The notes below the pieces were generated by a model, which was not told where the DNA came from, searched no databases, and was given only the letters and a program-made list of their open reading frames with translations. 64,000 nucleotides of DNA from Bacillus sp. DTU_2020_1000418_1_SI_GHA_SEK_038 (GTDB taxonomy: Bacteria > Bacillota > Bacilli > Bacillales > Cytobacillaceae): the NCBI RefSeq assembly GCF_032341175.1, contig NZ_CP135435.1, forward strand, positions 1,922,001 through 1,986,000, written 5' to 3'. Shown piece after piece: positions 36,476-46,061 of this stretch (within the stretch, counting starts at the first letter, position 1; each line of letters starts with the position of its first letter). A program made the translations under genes and the position numbers.

Positions 36476-36497
36476 TCATCAATTGATGACTATTTTT
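36471..36497 (+). terminator. Terminator overlapping the rodZ stop codon
   Basis: AATAGTCATCAA (36471-36482) and TTGATGACTATT (36483-36494) form a perfect palindrome followed by TTT. The rodZ TAG (36473-36475) is part of the stem. Confidence 0.75.
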
Positions 36498-36536
36498 CAC
36501 TTTTCTCATCGACTTATTACAAATTGGAGGTAAATC

Positions 36537-37115
36537 ATGAATCTGCCTAATAAAATTACAATCTCAAGAATTTGCCTTATCCCTGTGTTTCTAATTATCA
36601 TGCTCGTTCCTTTCTCTTGGGGTGACGTGACAATGCTTGGGGCTACGCTTCCTGTAACCCATCTAATTGGTGCCTTAGTTTTCATTTTTGCCTCTGCTAC
36701 AGATTGGGTGGATGGCTATTATGCCAGAAAGCTAAACCTCGTAACGAACTTTGGAAAGTTCCTTGACCCTCTGGCTGATAAGCTGCTTGTTTCTGCAGCG
36801 TTAATCGTCTTAGTGGAACTGGGATTTGCTCCATCATGGATCGTGATTATCATAATTAGCCGTGAATTTGCGGTCACTGGATTACGTCTTCTTCTAGCCG
36901 AAGGGGGAGAAGTAGTTGCGGCAAACATGTTGGGAAAAATCAAAACTTGGGCACAAATAGTAGCGATTTCGGCTTTGCTTTTACATAATATTATATTTGA
37001 AATGTTTTCTATTCCGTTTGCTGATATAGCCCTTTGGATCGCCATGATTTTTACAATTTGGTCTGGCTGGGACTATTTCATAAAGAATAAGCAAGTCTTT
37101 ACTAATTCAAAATAG
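36537..37115 (+). CDS. pgsA: CDP-diacylglycerol-glycerol-3-phosphate 3-phosphatidyltransferase
   Basis: Makes phosphatidylglycerol phosphate, the first committed step to phosphatidylglycerol and cardiolipin, in the membrane. The 192 residues have four to five membrane segments. The full CDP-alcohol motif is visible: D56-x2-D59-G60-x2-A63-R64-x8-G73-x3-D77-x3-D81 (DWVDGYYAR...FGKFLDPLAD). ATG preceded by TTGGAGG. It is followed 27 bases later by cinA, the usual order. Confidence 0.97.
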   Translation: MNLPNKITISRICLIPVFLIIMLVPFSWGDVTMLGATLPVTHLIGALVFIFASATDWVDGYYARKLNLVTNFGKFLDPLADKLLVSAALIVLVELGFAPSWIVIIIISREFAVTGLRLLLAEGGEVVAANMLGKIKTWAQIVAISALLLHNIIFEMFSIPFADIALWIAMIFTIWSGWDYFIKNKQVFTNSK

Positions 37116-37142
37116 ATTTCGCAAATAAAGGTGGCGTCCCGA

Positions 37143-38396
37143 ATGAATGCAGAAATCATTGCAGTAGGTTCTGAACTATTGCTAGGTCAAATTGTTAATA
37201 CAAATGCTAGGTTTTTGTCACGGCAGCTAGCTGATTTAGGAGTTAATGTTTTTTATCATACAGTTGTTGGAGATAATCCGAAGCGCCTAAAGACTGCAAT
37301 TGAAATAGCTGAAAACCGCTCTGATTTTCTTATTTTTACCGGTGGTTTAGGACCAACGAAGGATGATTTAACGAAGGAAACGATTGCTAAGCATTTGAAT
37401 AAGAGGCTGATTATGGATGAACAGGCCCTGCAATTAATTGAACTCTATTTTGAACGTTCAAATCGAGTAATGACGGAAAATAATAAAAAGCAAGCGATTG
37501 TCCTGGAAGGTTCACAAGTATTGCCAAATGAGCATGGCATGGCACCAGGAATGCTGCTCGACACCGAAAAGCATATGTATATGCTTCTTCCGGGACCGCC
37601 GAAGGAAATGGAACCGATGTTCTTAAAGTATGGGTACCCGATCCTGCGCTCAAAGCTTAATGAAGAGGATATCATTTTGTCGCGAGTGTTAAGATTTTTT
37701 GGTATTGGGGAAGCGATGCTTGAAACAGAAATAGAGGATTTAATTGATTCCCAATCCAATCCAACCATTGCTCCGCTTGCTTCAGATGGAGAGGTATCAC
37801 TTAGACTTACAGCCAAGCATAATCAGATGGAAACGGTTCTTCAATTATTGGATGAAGCAGAAGAAGCCATTCTTGCCCGTGTAGGAGAATATTTCTATGG
37901 TTATGATGATACTTCTCTTATGATTGAGACGATTAAATTACTTAAAGAAAATGACTTAACTATTAGCTGTGCTGAAAGCTTAACTGGGGGAATGTTTCAA
38001 CAGACATTTACATCCATTCCAGGTGCCGGCTCCTTATTGAAGGGTGGCATTGTGTGTTATACAAATGAAGTAAAAGCAAGTGTTCTTCATGTTAGAAAAG
38101 AGACCATTCATGAAGATGGTGTTGTGAGTGCACAATGTGCAATGGAATTGGCTGCTAATGTTTCAGCACTGATGAATTCGGATATAGGGATTAGCTTTAC
38201 TGGTGTAGCTGGTCCGGATGAACTTGAAGGCAAGCCTGTTGGCACTGTCTTTATAGGGATTTATTTGAAAGGGAAGCCTGTTCATGCAGAAAAGTTAAAC
38301 TTAGGAGGTACAAGAGAAGCCATTCGGGTTAGAAGTGTGAAATATGGCTGTTATTTTCTATTGAAGTATCTCAAATCCATTCAGAATGTCAAATAA
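37143..38396 (+). CDS. cinA: CinA, competence/damage-inducible protein (nicotinamide mononucleotide deamidase type)
   Basis: 417-residue two-domain protein. The N-terminal molybdopterin-binding-like domain (COG1058) has [43 protein letters not shown] and [12 protein letters not shown]. The C-terminal domain (CinA-C) has [29 protein letters not shown] and [24 protein letters not shown], the NMN-deamidase-type region. The ATG at 37143 is nine bases from AAGGTGG, which itself contains the GTG opening the longer frame. It lies between pgsA and recA as in B. subtilis, where it is expressed with recA in competence. It ends 256 bases before recA. Confidence 0.95.
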   Translation: MNAEIIAVGSELLLGQIVNTNARFLSRQLADLGVNVFYHTVVGDNPKRLKTAIEIAENRSDFLIFTGGLGPTKDDLTKETIAKHLNKRLIMDEQALQLIELYFERSNRVMTENNKKQAIVLEGSQVLPNEHGMAPGMLLDTEKHMYMLLPGPPKEMEPMFLKYGYPILRSKLNEEDIILSRVLRFFGIGEAMLETEIEDLIDSQSNPTIAPLASDGEVSLRLTAKHNQMETVLQLLDEAEEAILARVGEYFYGYDDTSLMIETIKLLKENDLTISCAESLTGGMFQQTFTSIPGAGSLLKGGIVCYTNEVKASVLHVRKETIHEDGVVSAQCAMELAANVSALMNSDIGISFTGVAGPDELEGKPVGTVFIGIYLKGKPVHAEKLNLGGTREAIRVRSVKYGCYFLLKYLKSIQNVK

Positions 38397-38537
38397 GGCA
38401 TTCTGATTTTTTAATAGTTGCTTTTAATAATAGTTAACTAGCTATATTTTCATTTTCCATGCAAGTACCCCTATGAAAATATCAATTTCTTCTAGTGAAA
38501 ATATCATTTTCTTTAAAGTTTTACGATGAAAAAAACC

Positions 38538-38551
38538 CGAATGAATGTTCG
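38538..38551. promoter_or_regulatory. LexA (SOS) box upstream of recA
   Basis: CGAATGAATGTTCG matches the Bacillus consensus CGAACRNRYGTTYG-type at all but one position (T for C at the fifth base). It lies nine bases upstream of the recA -35. The 3' end of lexA is at the far end of the window. Confidence 0.8.
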
Positions 38552-38560
38552 AATTTTTTC

Positions 38561-38589
38561 TCGACAAACAAATGAAAAACAGTTATAGT
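38561..38589 (+). promoter_or_regulatory. Sigma-A promoter of recA
   Basis: -35 TCGACA (38561-38566), 17 bases, -10 TATAGT (38584-38589). Immediately downstream of the LexA box, about 65 bases ahead of the recA start codon. Confidence 0.75.
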
Positions 38590-38654
38590 AAAGATAGGTT
38601 ATTTAGATTTAGTATAAACAAATGTGTTTTTGTTACGATAAAGGAGGAAGAAAA

Positions 38655-39692
38655 ATGAGCGATCGTCAAGCAGCACTTGAGATGGCATTAAAACAAATAG
38701 AAAAGCAATTTGGTAAAGGATCTATTATGAAACTGGGAGAGCAGACGGATCGAAGGGTTTCTGCTATTCCTAGTGGTTCACTAGCATTAGACGCAGCACT
38801 TGGAGTAGGCGGTTACCCTAGAGGGCGGATCATTGAAATTTACGGTCCTGAGAGTTCTGGTAAAACAACAGTGGCATTACATGCTATTGCAGAAGTGCAA
38901 GCAACCGGAGGACAAGCAGCATTTATTGATGCAGAACATGCACTTGATCCTGTTTACGCACAAAAGCTTGGCGTAAATATTGATGAATTGCTGCTTTCTC
39001 AGCCTGATACAGGTGAGCAGGCATTAGAGATCGCTGAAGCACTTGTTCGAAGTGGCGCGGTCGACATTCTTGTTATTGACTCTGTTGCTGCACTAGTTCC
39101 GAAGGCAGAGATTGAAGGAGAAATGGGCGACTCCCATATCGGCTTACAGGCACGATTAATGTCCCAAGCACTAAGAAAACTATCAGGTGCTATTAATAAG
39201 TCAAAAACTATCGCTATCTTTATTAACCAGATTCGTGAAAAAGTAGGAGTTATGTTCGGAAACCCTGAAACAACTCCGGGCGGACGCGCTCTTAAATTCT
39301 ACTCAACTATCCGTCTTGAAGTACGCCGCGCTGAACAATTAAAGCAAGGCACTGAGATGGTTGGTAATAAAACGAAGATAAAAGTCGTAAAAAATAAGGT
39401 TGCTCCTCCATTCCGTGTAGCTGAAGTAGATATTATGTATGGAGAAGGAATTTCAAAGGAAGGGGAAATCATTGATATAGGCTCAGAGCTGGAAATTGTT
39501 CAAAAGAGCGGTTCGTGGTATTCCTACAATGAAGAGCGAATTGGCCAAGGACGAGAAAATGCAAAACAGTTCTTAAAGGAAAACCCTGATATTCGCTTAC
39601 AAATTCAAAAGCAAATTCGTGAACATTATGGTCTAGATGATGTGAAAACAATAAATGATGATGAGCAAGAGGAATTCCAGCTTGTCGAGTAG
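38655..39692 (+). CDS. recA: Recombinase A
   Basis: Strand-exchange ATPase for homologous recombination, DNA repair, transformation and LexA self-cleavage. The 345 residues contain the N-terminal [29 protein letters not shown], Walker [10 protein letters not shown] (about 65-73) and [58 protein letters not shown] (L2 loop region) is also present. The ATG at 38655 has AAAGGAGG; the longer frame from 38622 lies upstream of that site. It is preceded by a LexA box and promoter, so it is SOS-inducible, and followed by a terminator. Confidence 0.98.
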   Translation: MSDRQAALEMALKQIEKQFGKGSIMKLGEQTDRRVSAIPSGSLALDAALGVGGYPRGRIIEIYGPESSGKTTVALHAIAEVQATGGQAAFIDAEHALDPVYAQKLGVNIDELLLSQPDTGEQALEIAEALVRSGAVDILVIDSVAALVPKAEIEGEMGDSHIGLQARLMSQALRKLSGAINKSKTIAIFINQIREKVGVMFGNPETTPGGRALKFYSTIRLEVRRAEQLKQGTEMVGNKTKIKVVKNKVAPPFRVAEVDIMYGEGISKEGEIIDIGSELEIVQKSGSWYSYNEERIGQGRENAKQFLKENPDIRLQIQKQIREHYGLDDVKTINDDEQEEFQLVE

Positions 39693-39703
39693 TCTTTTTC
39701 AAA

Positions 39704-39740
39704 AGGCAAAGCCGTTTACTAAGTGGCTTTGCTTTTTTTA
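39704..39740 (+). terminator. Intrinsic terminator after recA
   Basis: GCAAAGCC (39706-39713) pairs with GGCTTTGC (39725-39732), followed by seven T (39733-39739). Confidence 0.9.
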
Positions 39741-39842
39741 TAGCTATTTATCACAAATAAAAAATATTATAAATTTTTAAATATTATTTGCCGTTGCTCG
39801 AATGTGAATTCCGATATAAACAAGTGCTGAGCAGACAAAGCC

Positions 39843-39871
39843 TTGACAATGAAATTCCACACCTTTACAAT
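39843..39871 (+). promoter_or_regulatory. Sigma-A promoter of rny
   Basis: Consensus -35 TTGACA (39843-39848), 17-base spacer, -10 TACAAT (39866-39871). It leaves a leader of about 130 bases before rny. Apart from this and the recA terminator, the 312-base recA-rny gap shows nothing else I can name; the cell-wall gene pbpX found here in B. subtilis is absent. Confidence 0.8.
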
Positions 39872-40007
39872 TAAAAATGTATATTTTACATTTTATGATG
39901 AATGAAAACGTTGAAAAGCCTTTGTGCTGTATGTTGAATGGGACAATATACATGCCGACACTTTAGAAACGTAACACAAAAAGTTCATAGCAAGAGGAGG
40001 TGAAATG

Positions 40008-41573
40008 ATGGAACTATTAACAGCAATCATCATCTCCAGTTTGCTTGGCCTATTCGTCGGTGCAGTTGTTAGCTATTTTGTTTGTAAGTCCATTGCTCAA
40101 GCAAAGATCGCAGGAGCCAAGGATTCTGCAGAGCAGATATTGGAAGACTCCAAGCGTGAAGCAGATGCTTTAAAGAAGGAAGCCTTGCTTGAAGCAAAGG
40201 ATGAGATTCACAAGCTTCGGACAGAAGCGGAGCGTGAAATTCGTGATCGAAGAAATGAGCTTCAAAAACAAGAAAATCGTTTACTGCAAAAAGAAGAAAA
40301 TCTTGATCGTAAAGATGAAACGTTAGATAAACGTGAAACACTTTTAGAGAAGAGGGACGATTCTCTTAACAAAAGACAACAGCATATTGAAGAGATGGAA
40401 AGCAAAGTGGACGAGATGGTACGAACACAACAAGCTGAGCTAGAACGCATCTCAGGCTTAACCCGTGAAGCGGCTAAGTCCATCATTTTAGAGCGTGTAG
40501 AGCAGGAAGTGGCTCATGATGTCGCTATAATGATTAAAGAGGGCGAGATTAGAGCGAAAGAGGAAGCCGATAAGAAGGCGAAGGATATCTTGTCACTGGC
40601 AATCCAACGATGCGCAGCGGATCATGTTGCAGAAACAACAGTTTCTGTAGTTAACCTGCCTAATGATGAAATGAAGGGGCGAATTATCGGTCGTGAAGGC
40701 CGGAATATTCGTACACTTGAAACGCTTACAGGAATTGATCTTATTATTGATGATACACCAGAAGCAGTCATCTTATCAGGGTTTGATCCAATTCGCCGCG
40801 AGACTGCCCGTTTAGCTTTAGACAAGCTCGTACAGGACGGTCGTATACACCCTGCGCGCATTGAAGAAATGGTTGATAAAGCACGCCGTGAAGTGGATGA
40901 ACATATCCGTGAAATTGGCGAGCAGACAACATTTGAAGTCGGGGTACATGGACTCCATCCGGATCTTATAAAAATTCTCGGCCGCCTGAAATTCAGGACA
41001 AGCTATGGCCAGAATGTTTTAAAGCATTCTATGGAAGTAGCACAATTGTCAGGATTACTTGCAGCAGAACTAGGTCAGGACGAGGTTCTTGCGAGACGAG
41101 CAGGCTTGCTTCATGACATTGGAAAAGCTATTGACCATGAAGTGGAAGGAAGCCATGTTGAAATTGGGGTTGAGCTTGCAACGAAATACAAAGAGCACCC
41201 AATTGTTATTAATAGTATTGCTTCACATCATGGGGACACTGAGCCAACTTCAATTATTGCCGTTCTAGTAGCTGCAGCTGATGCACTTTCAGCAGCAAGA
41301 CCTGGGGCGAGAAGAGAGACATTGGAAAATTATATTCGACGTCTTGAAAAGCTGGAAGAGATTTCTGAATCTTATGATGGTGTTGAAAAGTCTTTTGCCA
41401 TCCAAGCTGGACGAGAAATTCGGATATTAGTAAAACCAGAACAAATTGATGACCTTGAAGCACATCGTCTTGCGAGAGATATTCGTAAGAAGATCGAAGA
41501 AGAGCTTGATTATCCAGGACATATAAAAGTTACGGTTATTCGTGAAACACGAGCCGTGGAATATGCAAAATAA
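40008..41573 (+). CDS. rny: Ribonuclease Y
   Basis: Membrane-anchored endoribonuclease that starts mRNA decay and acts with the RicA-containing Y-complex. The 521 residues have an N-terminal membrane segment (about 3-24) and a long charged coiled coil (about 30-190). A KH domain follows ([32 protein letters not shown]), then an HD domain with [17 protein letters not shown] and [12 protein letters not shown]. Two adjacent ATGs (40005 and 40008) are possible; AGGAGG at 39995-40000 favours 40008. ricA, encoding a partner, is 8 kb downstream. A terminator starts at the stop codon. Confidence 0.97.
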   Translation: MELLTAIIISSLLGLFVGAVVSYFVCKSIAQAKIAGAKDSAEQILEDSKREADALKKEALLEAKDEIHKLRTEAEREIRDRRNELQKQENRLLQKEENLDRKDETLDKRETLLEKRDDSLNKRQQHIEEMESKVDEMVRTQQAELERISGLTREAAKSIILERVEQEVAHDVAIMIKEGEIRAKEEADKKAKDILSLAIQRCAADHVAETTVSVVNLPNDEMKGRIIGREGRNIRTLETLTGIDLIIDDTPEAVILSGFDPIRRETARLALDKLVQDGRIHPARIEEMVDKARREVDEHIREIGEQTTFEVGVHGLHPDLIKILGRLKFRTSYGQNVLKHSMEVAQLSGLLAAELGQDEVLARRAGLLHDIGKAIDHEVEGSHVEIGVELATKYKEHPIVINSIASHHGDTEPTSIIAVLVAAADALSAARPGARRETLENYIRRLEKLEEISESYDGVEKSFAIQAGREIRILVKPEQIDDLEAHRLARDIRKKIEEELDYPGHIKVTVIRETRAVEYAK

Positions 41574-41602
41574 AGCGGTGCTTAGCATCGCTTTATTTTT
41601 TT
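41572..41602 (+). terminator. Intrinsic terminator after rny
   Basis: AAAGCGGTGC (41572-41581) pairs with GCATCGCTTT (41585-41594) with one G-T pair, then ATTTTTTT. The stem starts at the last base pair of the rny stop. Confidence 0.9.
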
Positions 41603-41704
41603 CCAAATAAAATACATAAATAAACTTTTAGAAAGAATGGGAATATAAACATGCACTGCCTATTGCGGCAAATCAGAAGAATATAGCAAAGAAGGGACAA
41701 ATAT

Positions 41705-42502
41705 ATGAACATATTATTTGTAGGGGATGTTGTTGGCTCATTAGGAAGAGATATGATAAAGGAATATGTTCCAAAGCTTAAGGGAAAATACCGTCCACAA
41801 ATTACAATTATCAATGGGGAAAATGCTGCAGGCGGCAAAGGAATTACAGAGAAGATTTACCGTGGTTTCTTGGAAGCAGGAGCACAGGCAGTTACACTTG
41901 GTAATCACACTTGGGACAATAAGGAAATATTCGATTTTATTGACGATGCAAAGTATTTGGTGCGTCCGGCAAACTTCCCAGAAGGAAATCCGGGCAAAGG
42001 AATTGTTTACTTAAAATATAATGCAATCGAAGTAGCCGTTATCAGTTTGCAAGGGAGAACATTTTTGCCTGCAATAGATTGTCCATTTCGCAAAGCAGAT
42101 GAACTGGTTCTTGAGGCTCGAAAAAGAACACCCATTATATTTGTCGACTTTCATGCAGAAGCAACTAGTGAAAAGCAAGCAATGGGCTGGTACTTAGATG
42201 GAAGAGTTACCTCCGTTATCGGCACTCATACACATGTGCAAACAGCAGATCATCGCATTCTGCCTAATGGAACAGCTTTTATGTCAGATGTTGGCATGAC
42301 AGGCCCATATGATGGAATATTAGGAGTAGAGAGGGAAGCTGTGTTAAAAAGGTTTATCTCAAGCTTGCCTGTGAGATTTGAAGTTCCGAAAGAAGGGCGT
42401 ACACAATTGAGTGCTGTACTTATTGAAATAGATAATCAAACCGGAAAAGCAAAGAAAATGACTCCGATATTAATTAATGAGGATCATCCTTTTTATTCTT
42501 AA
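41705..42502 (+). CDS. ymdB: YmdB, calcineurin-like metallophosphodiesterase
   Basis: 265-residue phosphodiesterase of the YmdB family (TIGR00282). The metal ligands can be read: D8 in FVGDVVGS, E39/N40 in NGENAAGG, GNHTWD around residue 67, the histidine in VDFHAEATSEKQAMGW, and THTH in VIGTHTHVQTADH. B. subtilis YmdB hydrolyses 2',3'-cAMP and influences biofilm and motility gene expression. The ATG follows AAGAAGGGAC. It lies between rny and spoVS as in B. subtilis. It has its own terminator. Confidence 0.96.
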   Translation: MNILFVGDVVGSLGRDMIKEYVPKLKGKYRPQITIINGENAAGGKGITEKIYRGFLEAGAQAVTLGNHTWDNKEIFDFIDDAKYLVRPANFPEGNPGKGIVYLKYNAIEVAVISLQGRTFLPAIDCPFRKADELVLEARKRTPIIFVDFHAEATSEKQAMGWYLDGRVTSVIGTHTHVQTADHRILPNGTAFMSDVGMTGPYDGILGVEREAVLKRFISSLPVRFEVPKEGRTQLSAVLIEIDNQTGKAKKMTPILINEDHPFYS

Positions 42503-42505
42503 ACA

Positions 42506-42558
42506 AATAACTGCGTCAATTTGCCGAAAATGGTAAATGAGATGCAGTTATTTTTTAT
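42506..42558 (+). terminator. Intrinsic terminator after ymdB
   Basis: AATAACTGC (42506-42514) pairs with GCAGTTATT (42544-42552). An inner ATTTGCC/GGTAAAT stem extends the hairpin, and T-rich sequence follows. Confidence 0.82.
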
Positions 42559-42603
42559 TTAAAGGAGTTAATTCAAGAAGGAATATTCTATAATTTTGTC
42601 CAA

Positions 42604-42631
42604 GCCGGAATATGTGAATTGAGAAATGAAT
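42604..42631 (+). promoter_or_regulatory. Candidate sigma-H promoter of spoVS
   Basis: GCCGGAATA (42604-42612) matches RnAGGAwWW at eight of nine positions. A 12-base spacer and AATGAAT (42625-42631) fit RnnGAAT exactly. spoVS is a known sigma-H gene in B. subtilis. Confidence 0.5.
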
Positions 42632-42740
42632 ATAGTAGCAATGGAATGATCTATACCTGATATGTTCATTTTCCAAAAGTAGGCACGTAGGAAGCTAAGG
42701 TCATGAACATGCGGGAGGGGAAAACAAGGAGGAGCTAGGA

Positions 42741-43001
42741 ATGGAAATATTAAAAGTTTCAGCAAAATCTAATCCTAATTCTGTAGCTGGTGCGCTTGCA
42801 GGTGTTTTGCGAGAAAGAGGCGGCGCAGAAATCCAAGCGATTGGTGCGGGCGCACTAAATCAAGCGGTTAAAGCAGTAGCTATCGCAAGAGGATTTGTCG
42901 CGCCTAGCGGAGTGGATTTGATTTGTATCCCGGCATTCACAGATATTAAGATTGATGGGGAAGAACGAACAGCGATTAAATTAATTGTAGAACCAAGGTA
43001 A
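42741..43001 (+). CDS. spoVS: Stage V sporulation protein S
   Basis: 86-residue Alba-fold-like protein needed for progress past stage V of sporulation. MEILKVSAKSNPNSVAGALAGVLRERGGAEIQAIGAGALNQAVKAVAIARGFVAPSGVDLICIPAFTDI is nearly invariant across spore formers. AAGGAGG precedes the ATG at ideal spacing. It is a single gene, with a candidate sigma-H promoter upstream and a strong terminator downstream. The molecular function is still unclear; nucleic-acid binding is suggested by the fold. Confidence 0.97.
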   Translation: MEILKVSAKSNPNSVAGALAGVLRERGGAEIQAIGAGALNQAVKAVAIARGFVAPSGVDLICIPAFTDIKIDGEERTAIKLIVEPR

Positions 43002-43029
43002 AAAGAAATGTGGTAGTTTTGAAGAATGC

Positions 43030-43065
43030 AGACCTGTTGCGTGAATGCAAACAGGTCTTTTTTTT
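43030..43065 (+). terminator. Intrinsic terminator after spoVS
   Basis: AGACCTGTT (43030-43038) pairs with AACAGGTCT (43050-43058), with an inner GC/GC, followed by seven or more T. Confidence 0.9.
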
Positions 43066-43196
43066 GCGATGAAAAAGGCTTTAAAAGATTACATGGCATC
43101 AACTTAATTATTATATTGTTTTCAAAAAGAAAATATTCAAATTTTCGCCAAAAATGATCTGAAAGGGTTGCTTTTTTTAAGAACTAGGTCTAGAAT

Positions 43197-43210
43197 TGAA
43201 AGCGTTTAGT
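43197..43210. promoter_or_regulatory. cre-like site 1 upstream of korA
   Basis: TGAAAGCGTTTAGT matches 12 of 14 bases of the CcpA consensus TGWAANCGNTNWCA. It lies about 127 bases upstream of the korA start. The two mismatches are at the last two positions. Confidence 0.45.
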
Positions 43211-43287
43211 ACCCATTCAAAAATCCAATGTTAGACTGGTTTTTAGAACAGTAAATATCGAATTTGATTGAGTGCTATTCTGCTTAA

Positions 43288-43301
43288 AAAAAACGTTTTC
43301 A
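43288..43301. promoter_or_regulatory. cre-like site 2 upstream of korA
   Basis: AAAAAACGTTTTCA matches 12 of 14 bases of the CcpA consensus (mismatches at the first two). It lies 35 bases upstream of the korA start, where it could block initiation or early elongation. The rest of the 335-base spoVS-korA gap shows only A+T-rich sequence. Confidence 0.45.
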
Positions 43302-43336
43302 TATATTTTTTTAACGTATCCAAAGGGGTGTAAGTC

Positions 43337-45070
43337 ATGATCAATCAACTTTCATGGAAAGTTGGAGGGCAACAAGGGGAAGGTATTGAGAGTACTGGAG
43401 AAATATTCTCAATAGCATTAAATCGGTTAGGCTACTATTTGTATGGTTACCGTCATTTTTCTTCACGAATAAAGGGCGGACATACGAATAATAAAATTCG
43501 TGTAAGTACAACACAAGTAAGATCCATTTCTGATGATCTAGATATTTTGGTAGCTTTTGACCAAGAGACAATTGATCTAAACTATAAGGAATTACATGAT
43601 AAAGGTGTAATTATTGCGGATGCAAAATTCAATCCTACAAAGCCTGAAGATACAAATGCGGCTATGTATGCTGTTCCTTTCACAGAATTAGCAACTGAAC
43701 TAGGAACATCCCTAATGAAAAACATGGTTGCTGTTGGGGCAACTTGCGCAGTACTGAACTTAGATATTAACGTATTTAAAGAAGTAGTTCAAGAGATATT
43801 TGGACGAAAAGGCCAACAAGTTGTTGATAAAAATATGGAAGCCATTAAAGCTGGCTTTGATTTTATGAAGGAAAACCTTGCCGACACAACAGAATTAATG
43901 GAGCTTGAAAAAGCAGATGGCAAAAAGCGTTTATTTATGATTGGTAACGATGCGATCGCATTAGGCGCTCTTGCTGGCGGTTGCCGTTTCATGGCTGCTT
44001 ACCCAATTACACCAGCGTCTGAAATTATGGAATATTTAATTAAGAAGCTTCCACCTCTAGGCGGAGCTGTTATCCAAACCGAAGATGAAATTGCTGCAGT
44101 TACAATGGCAATCGGAGCTAACTATGGCGGAGTGCGTTCCCTAACTGCTTCAGCTGGACCAGGTCTAGCATTGAAAATGGAAGCCATCGGTTTATCCGGT
44201 ATGACTGAAACTCCACTTGTAATTGTTGATACACAGCGTGGAGGTCCTTCAACAGGTCTGCCGACGAAACAAGAACAGTCTGACCTAATGTCTATGATTT
44301 ATGGTACACATGGAGAAATTCCAAAAATCGTAATGGCTCCAAGTACGGTACAAGAAGCGTTCTATGATACAGCAGAAGCGTTTAACCTTGCTGAAGAATA
44401 TCAATGCCCTGTCATTATTCTTTCTGATCTTCAGCTGTCTCTAGGGAAACAAACAGTTGAACCGCTAGAATTAGATAAAGTTGAAGTGCGCCGTGGAAAG
44501 CTTCAAACTGGAGAATTACCAGAGGCAGAAGGTGGCTACTTTAAGAGATACGAAGTTACTGAAGATGGGGTTTCACCACGTGTTATTCCAGGTATGAAAA
44601 ATGGTATTCACCATGTAACAGGTGTTGAGCATGATGAAACAGGAAAGCCATCTGAATCTGCGGTAAATCGTAAAGCGCAAATGGATAAACGTTTCCGTAA
44701 AATCGAAAACATTAAATTCAATACACCTGTTTACAAAAATGCACCACATGAAGAAGCTGACTTACTAATCATTGGCTTTAACTCAACTCGTGGGGTTATT
44801 GAAGAAGCAATGGGCCGCCTTGAAAAGGATGGTTTGAAAGTGAACCATGCACAAATACGTTTAATTCATCCGTTCCCTACTGATGAAGTATTGCCGCTCG
44901 TAAAATCTGCTAAAAAAATCGCTGTTGTTGAAAACAACGCTACTGGGCAATTGGCAAACATTATTAAGATGAACGTCGGACATGCTGAGAAAATTGAAAA
45001 GATGTTAAAATACGACGGAAATCCATTCTTGCCACATGAAATTCACACAAATTGCAAGGAGTTGTTCTAA
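43337..45070 (+). CDS. korA: 2-oxoacid:ferredoxin oxidoreductase, alpha subunit (fused gamma-alpha)
   Basis: With KorB, oxidatively decarboxylates a 2-oxoacid (2-oxoglutarate or pyruvate) to its acyl-CoA with ferredoxin as acceptor. The 577 residues begin with a gamma domain (GGQQGEGIESTGEIFSIALNRLGYYLYGYRHFSSRIKGGHTNNKIRVS). The alpha domain follows (GNDAIALGALAGGCRFMAAYPITPASEIMEYL, ASAGPGLALKMEAIGLSGMTETPLVIVDTQRGGPSTGLPTKQEQSDL), ending in a C-terminal domain with GFNSTRG. A weak GGGGTG site precedes the ATG. It abuts korB directly. It stands where B. subtilis has tdh and kbl. No ferredoxin gene is adjacent. Confidence 0.94.
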   Translation: MINQLSWKVGGQQGEGIESTGEIFSIALNRLGYYLYGYRHFSSRIKGGHTNNKIRVSTTQVRSISDDLDILVAFDQETIDLNYKELHDKGVIIADAKFNPTKPEDTNAAMYAVPFTELATELGTSLMKNMVAVGATCAVLNLDINVFKEVVQEIFGRKGQQVVDKNMEAIKAGFDFMKENLADTTELMELEKADGKKRLFMIGNDAIALGALAGGCRFMAAYPITPASEIMEYLIKKLPPLGGAVIQTEDEIAAVTMAIGANYGGVRSLTASAGPGLALKMEAIGLSGMTETPLVIVDTQRGGPSTGLPTKQEQSDLMSMIYGTHGEIPKIVMAPSTVQEAFYDTAEAFNLAEEYQCPVIILSDLQLSLGKQTVEPLELDKVEVRRGKLQTGELPEAEGGYFKRYEVTEDGVSPRVIPGMKNGIHHVTGVEHDETGKPSESAVNRKAQMDKRFRKIENIKFNTPVYKNAPHEEADLLIIGFNSTRGVIEEAMGRLEKDGLKVNHAQIRLIHPFPTDEVLPLVKSAKKIAVVENNATGQLANIIKMNVGHAEKIEKMLKYDGNPFLPHEIHTNCKELF

Positions 45071-45937
45071 ATGGCAACATTTAAAGATTTTCGAAATAAT
45101 GTAAAACCAAACTGGTGCCCAGGCTGTGGAGACTTCTCTGTACAAGCGGCTATCCAGCGTGCGGCTGCAAATGTCGGTTTAGAGCCTGAGAATTTAGCAG
45201 TTATTTCAGGTATCGGGTGTTCTGGACGTATTTCCGGATATATTAATTCATATGGCTTCCATGGAATTCATGGACGTTCCCTGCCAATTGCACAAGGTGT
45301 TAAAATGGCAAACCGTGATTTAACAGTTATTGCTTCTGGTGGTGACGGTGATGGCTTTGCTATTGGAATGGGGCATACGATACACGCCATTCGCCGTAAT
45401 GTAAATATTACGTATATTGTTATGGATAACCAAATCTATGGATTAACGAAAGGGCAAACGTCCCCACGTTCTGCAACAGGCTTTAAAACAAAATCAACGC
45501 CTGAAGGTTCAATTGAACAAGCTATTGCTCCTATGGAAATGGCTTTAACAGCTGGCGCAACATTTGTTGCCCAAAGCTTTTCAACTGACCTTAAAGATTT
45601 AACAGCGTTAATTGAAGCTGGTATTAAGCATGATGGTTTCTCATTAATTAATGTATTCAGCCCATGTGTAACTTATAATAAAGTGAACACATATGACTGG
45701 TTTAAAGAGAACTTAACAAAGCTTAGCGATGTTGAAGGCTATGATTCTTCTAACCGTGAACTGGCTATGCAAACATTAATGAAGCATGATGGTCTAGTAA
45801 CAGGCCTTATCTATCAAAACACTGAGCGTAAATCATACCAAGAGTTATTAAAAGGCTATTCTGAGCAGCCATTAACTCAAGCTGACCTTAATTTAGATCA
45901 GGCTCACTTTGATAAATTAATTCAAGAATTTATTTAA
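45071..45937 (+). CDS. korB: 2-oxoacid:ferredoxin oxidoreductase, beta subunit
   Basis: Thiamine-diphosphate-binding subunit of 288 residues. WCPGCGDF at residues 15-22 gives C16 and C19; C50 (GIGCSGRI) and C199 (FSPCVTYNK) complete the four cysteines expected to hold a [4Fe-4S] cluster. The TPP motif is GGDGDGFAIGMGHTIHAIRRNVNITYIVMDNQIYGLTKGQTSP. The ATG starts directly after the korA stop, with AAGGAG inside the end of korA. A terminator follows 13 bases after the stop. An intact cluster and TPP motif argue for an active enzyme. Confidence 0.95.
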   Translation: MATFKDFRNNVKPNWCPGCGDFSVQAAIQRAAANVGLEPENLAVISGIGCSGRISGYINSYGFHGIHGRSLPIAQGVKMANRDLTVIASGGDGDGFAIGMGHTIHAIRRNVNITYIVMDNQIYGLTKGQTSPRSATGFKTKSTPEGSIEQAIAPMEMALTAGATFVAQSFSTDLKDLTALIEAGIKHDGFSLINVFSPCVTYNKVNTYDWFKENLTKLSDVEGYDSSNRELAMQTLMKHDGLVTGLIYQNTERKSYQELLKGYSEQPLTQADLNLDQAHFDKLIQEFI

Positions 45938-45950
45938 GCCGTTTTGGCTG

Positions 45951-45983
45951 AAAAGAAACCCATCTCCATGGGTTTCTTTTTTA
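45951..45983 (+). terminator. Intrinsic terminator after korB
   Basis: AAAAGAAACCCAT (45951-45963) pairs perfectly with ATGGGTTTCTTTT (45968-45980), CTCC loop, T-run to 45982. Confidence 0.93.
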
Positions 45984-46061
45984 TGCTAAAAGATAAATTT
46001 TAAAAAATGACCATGAAATCGTGATTATAGTCACGTACAATTAAATTAGATTCCTATAAGA

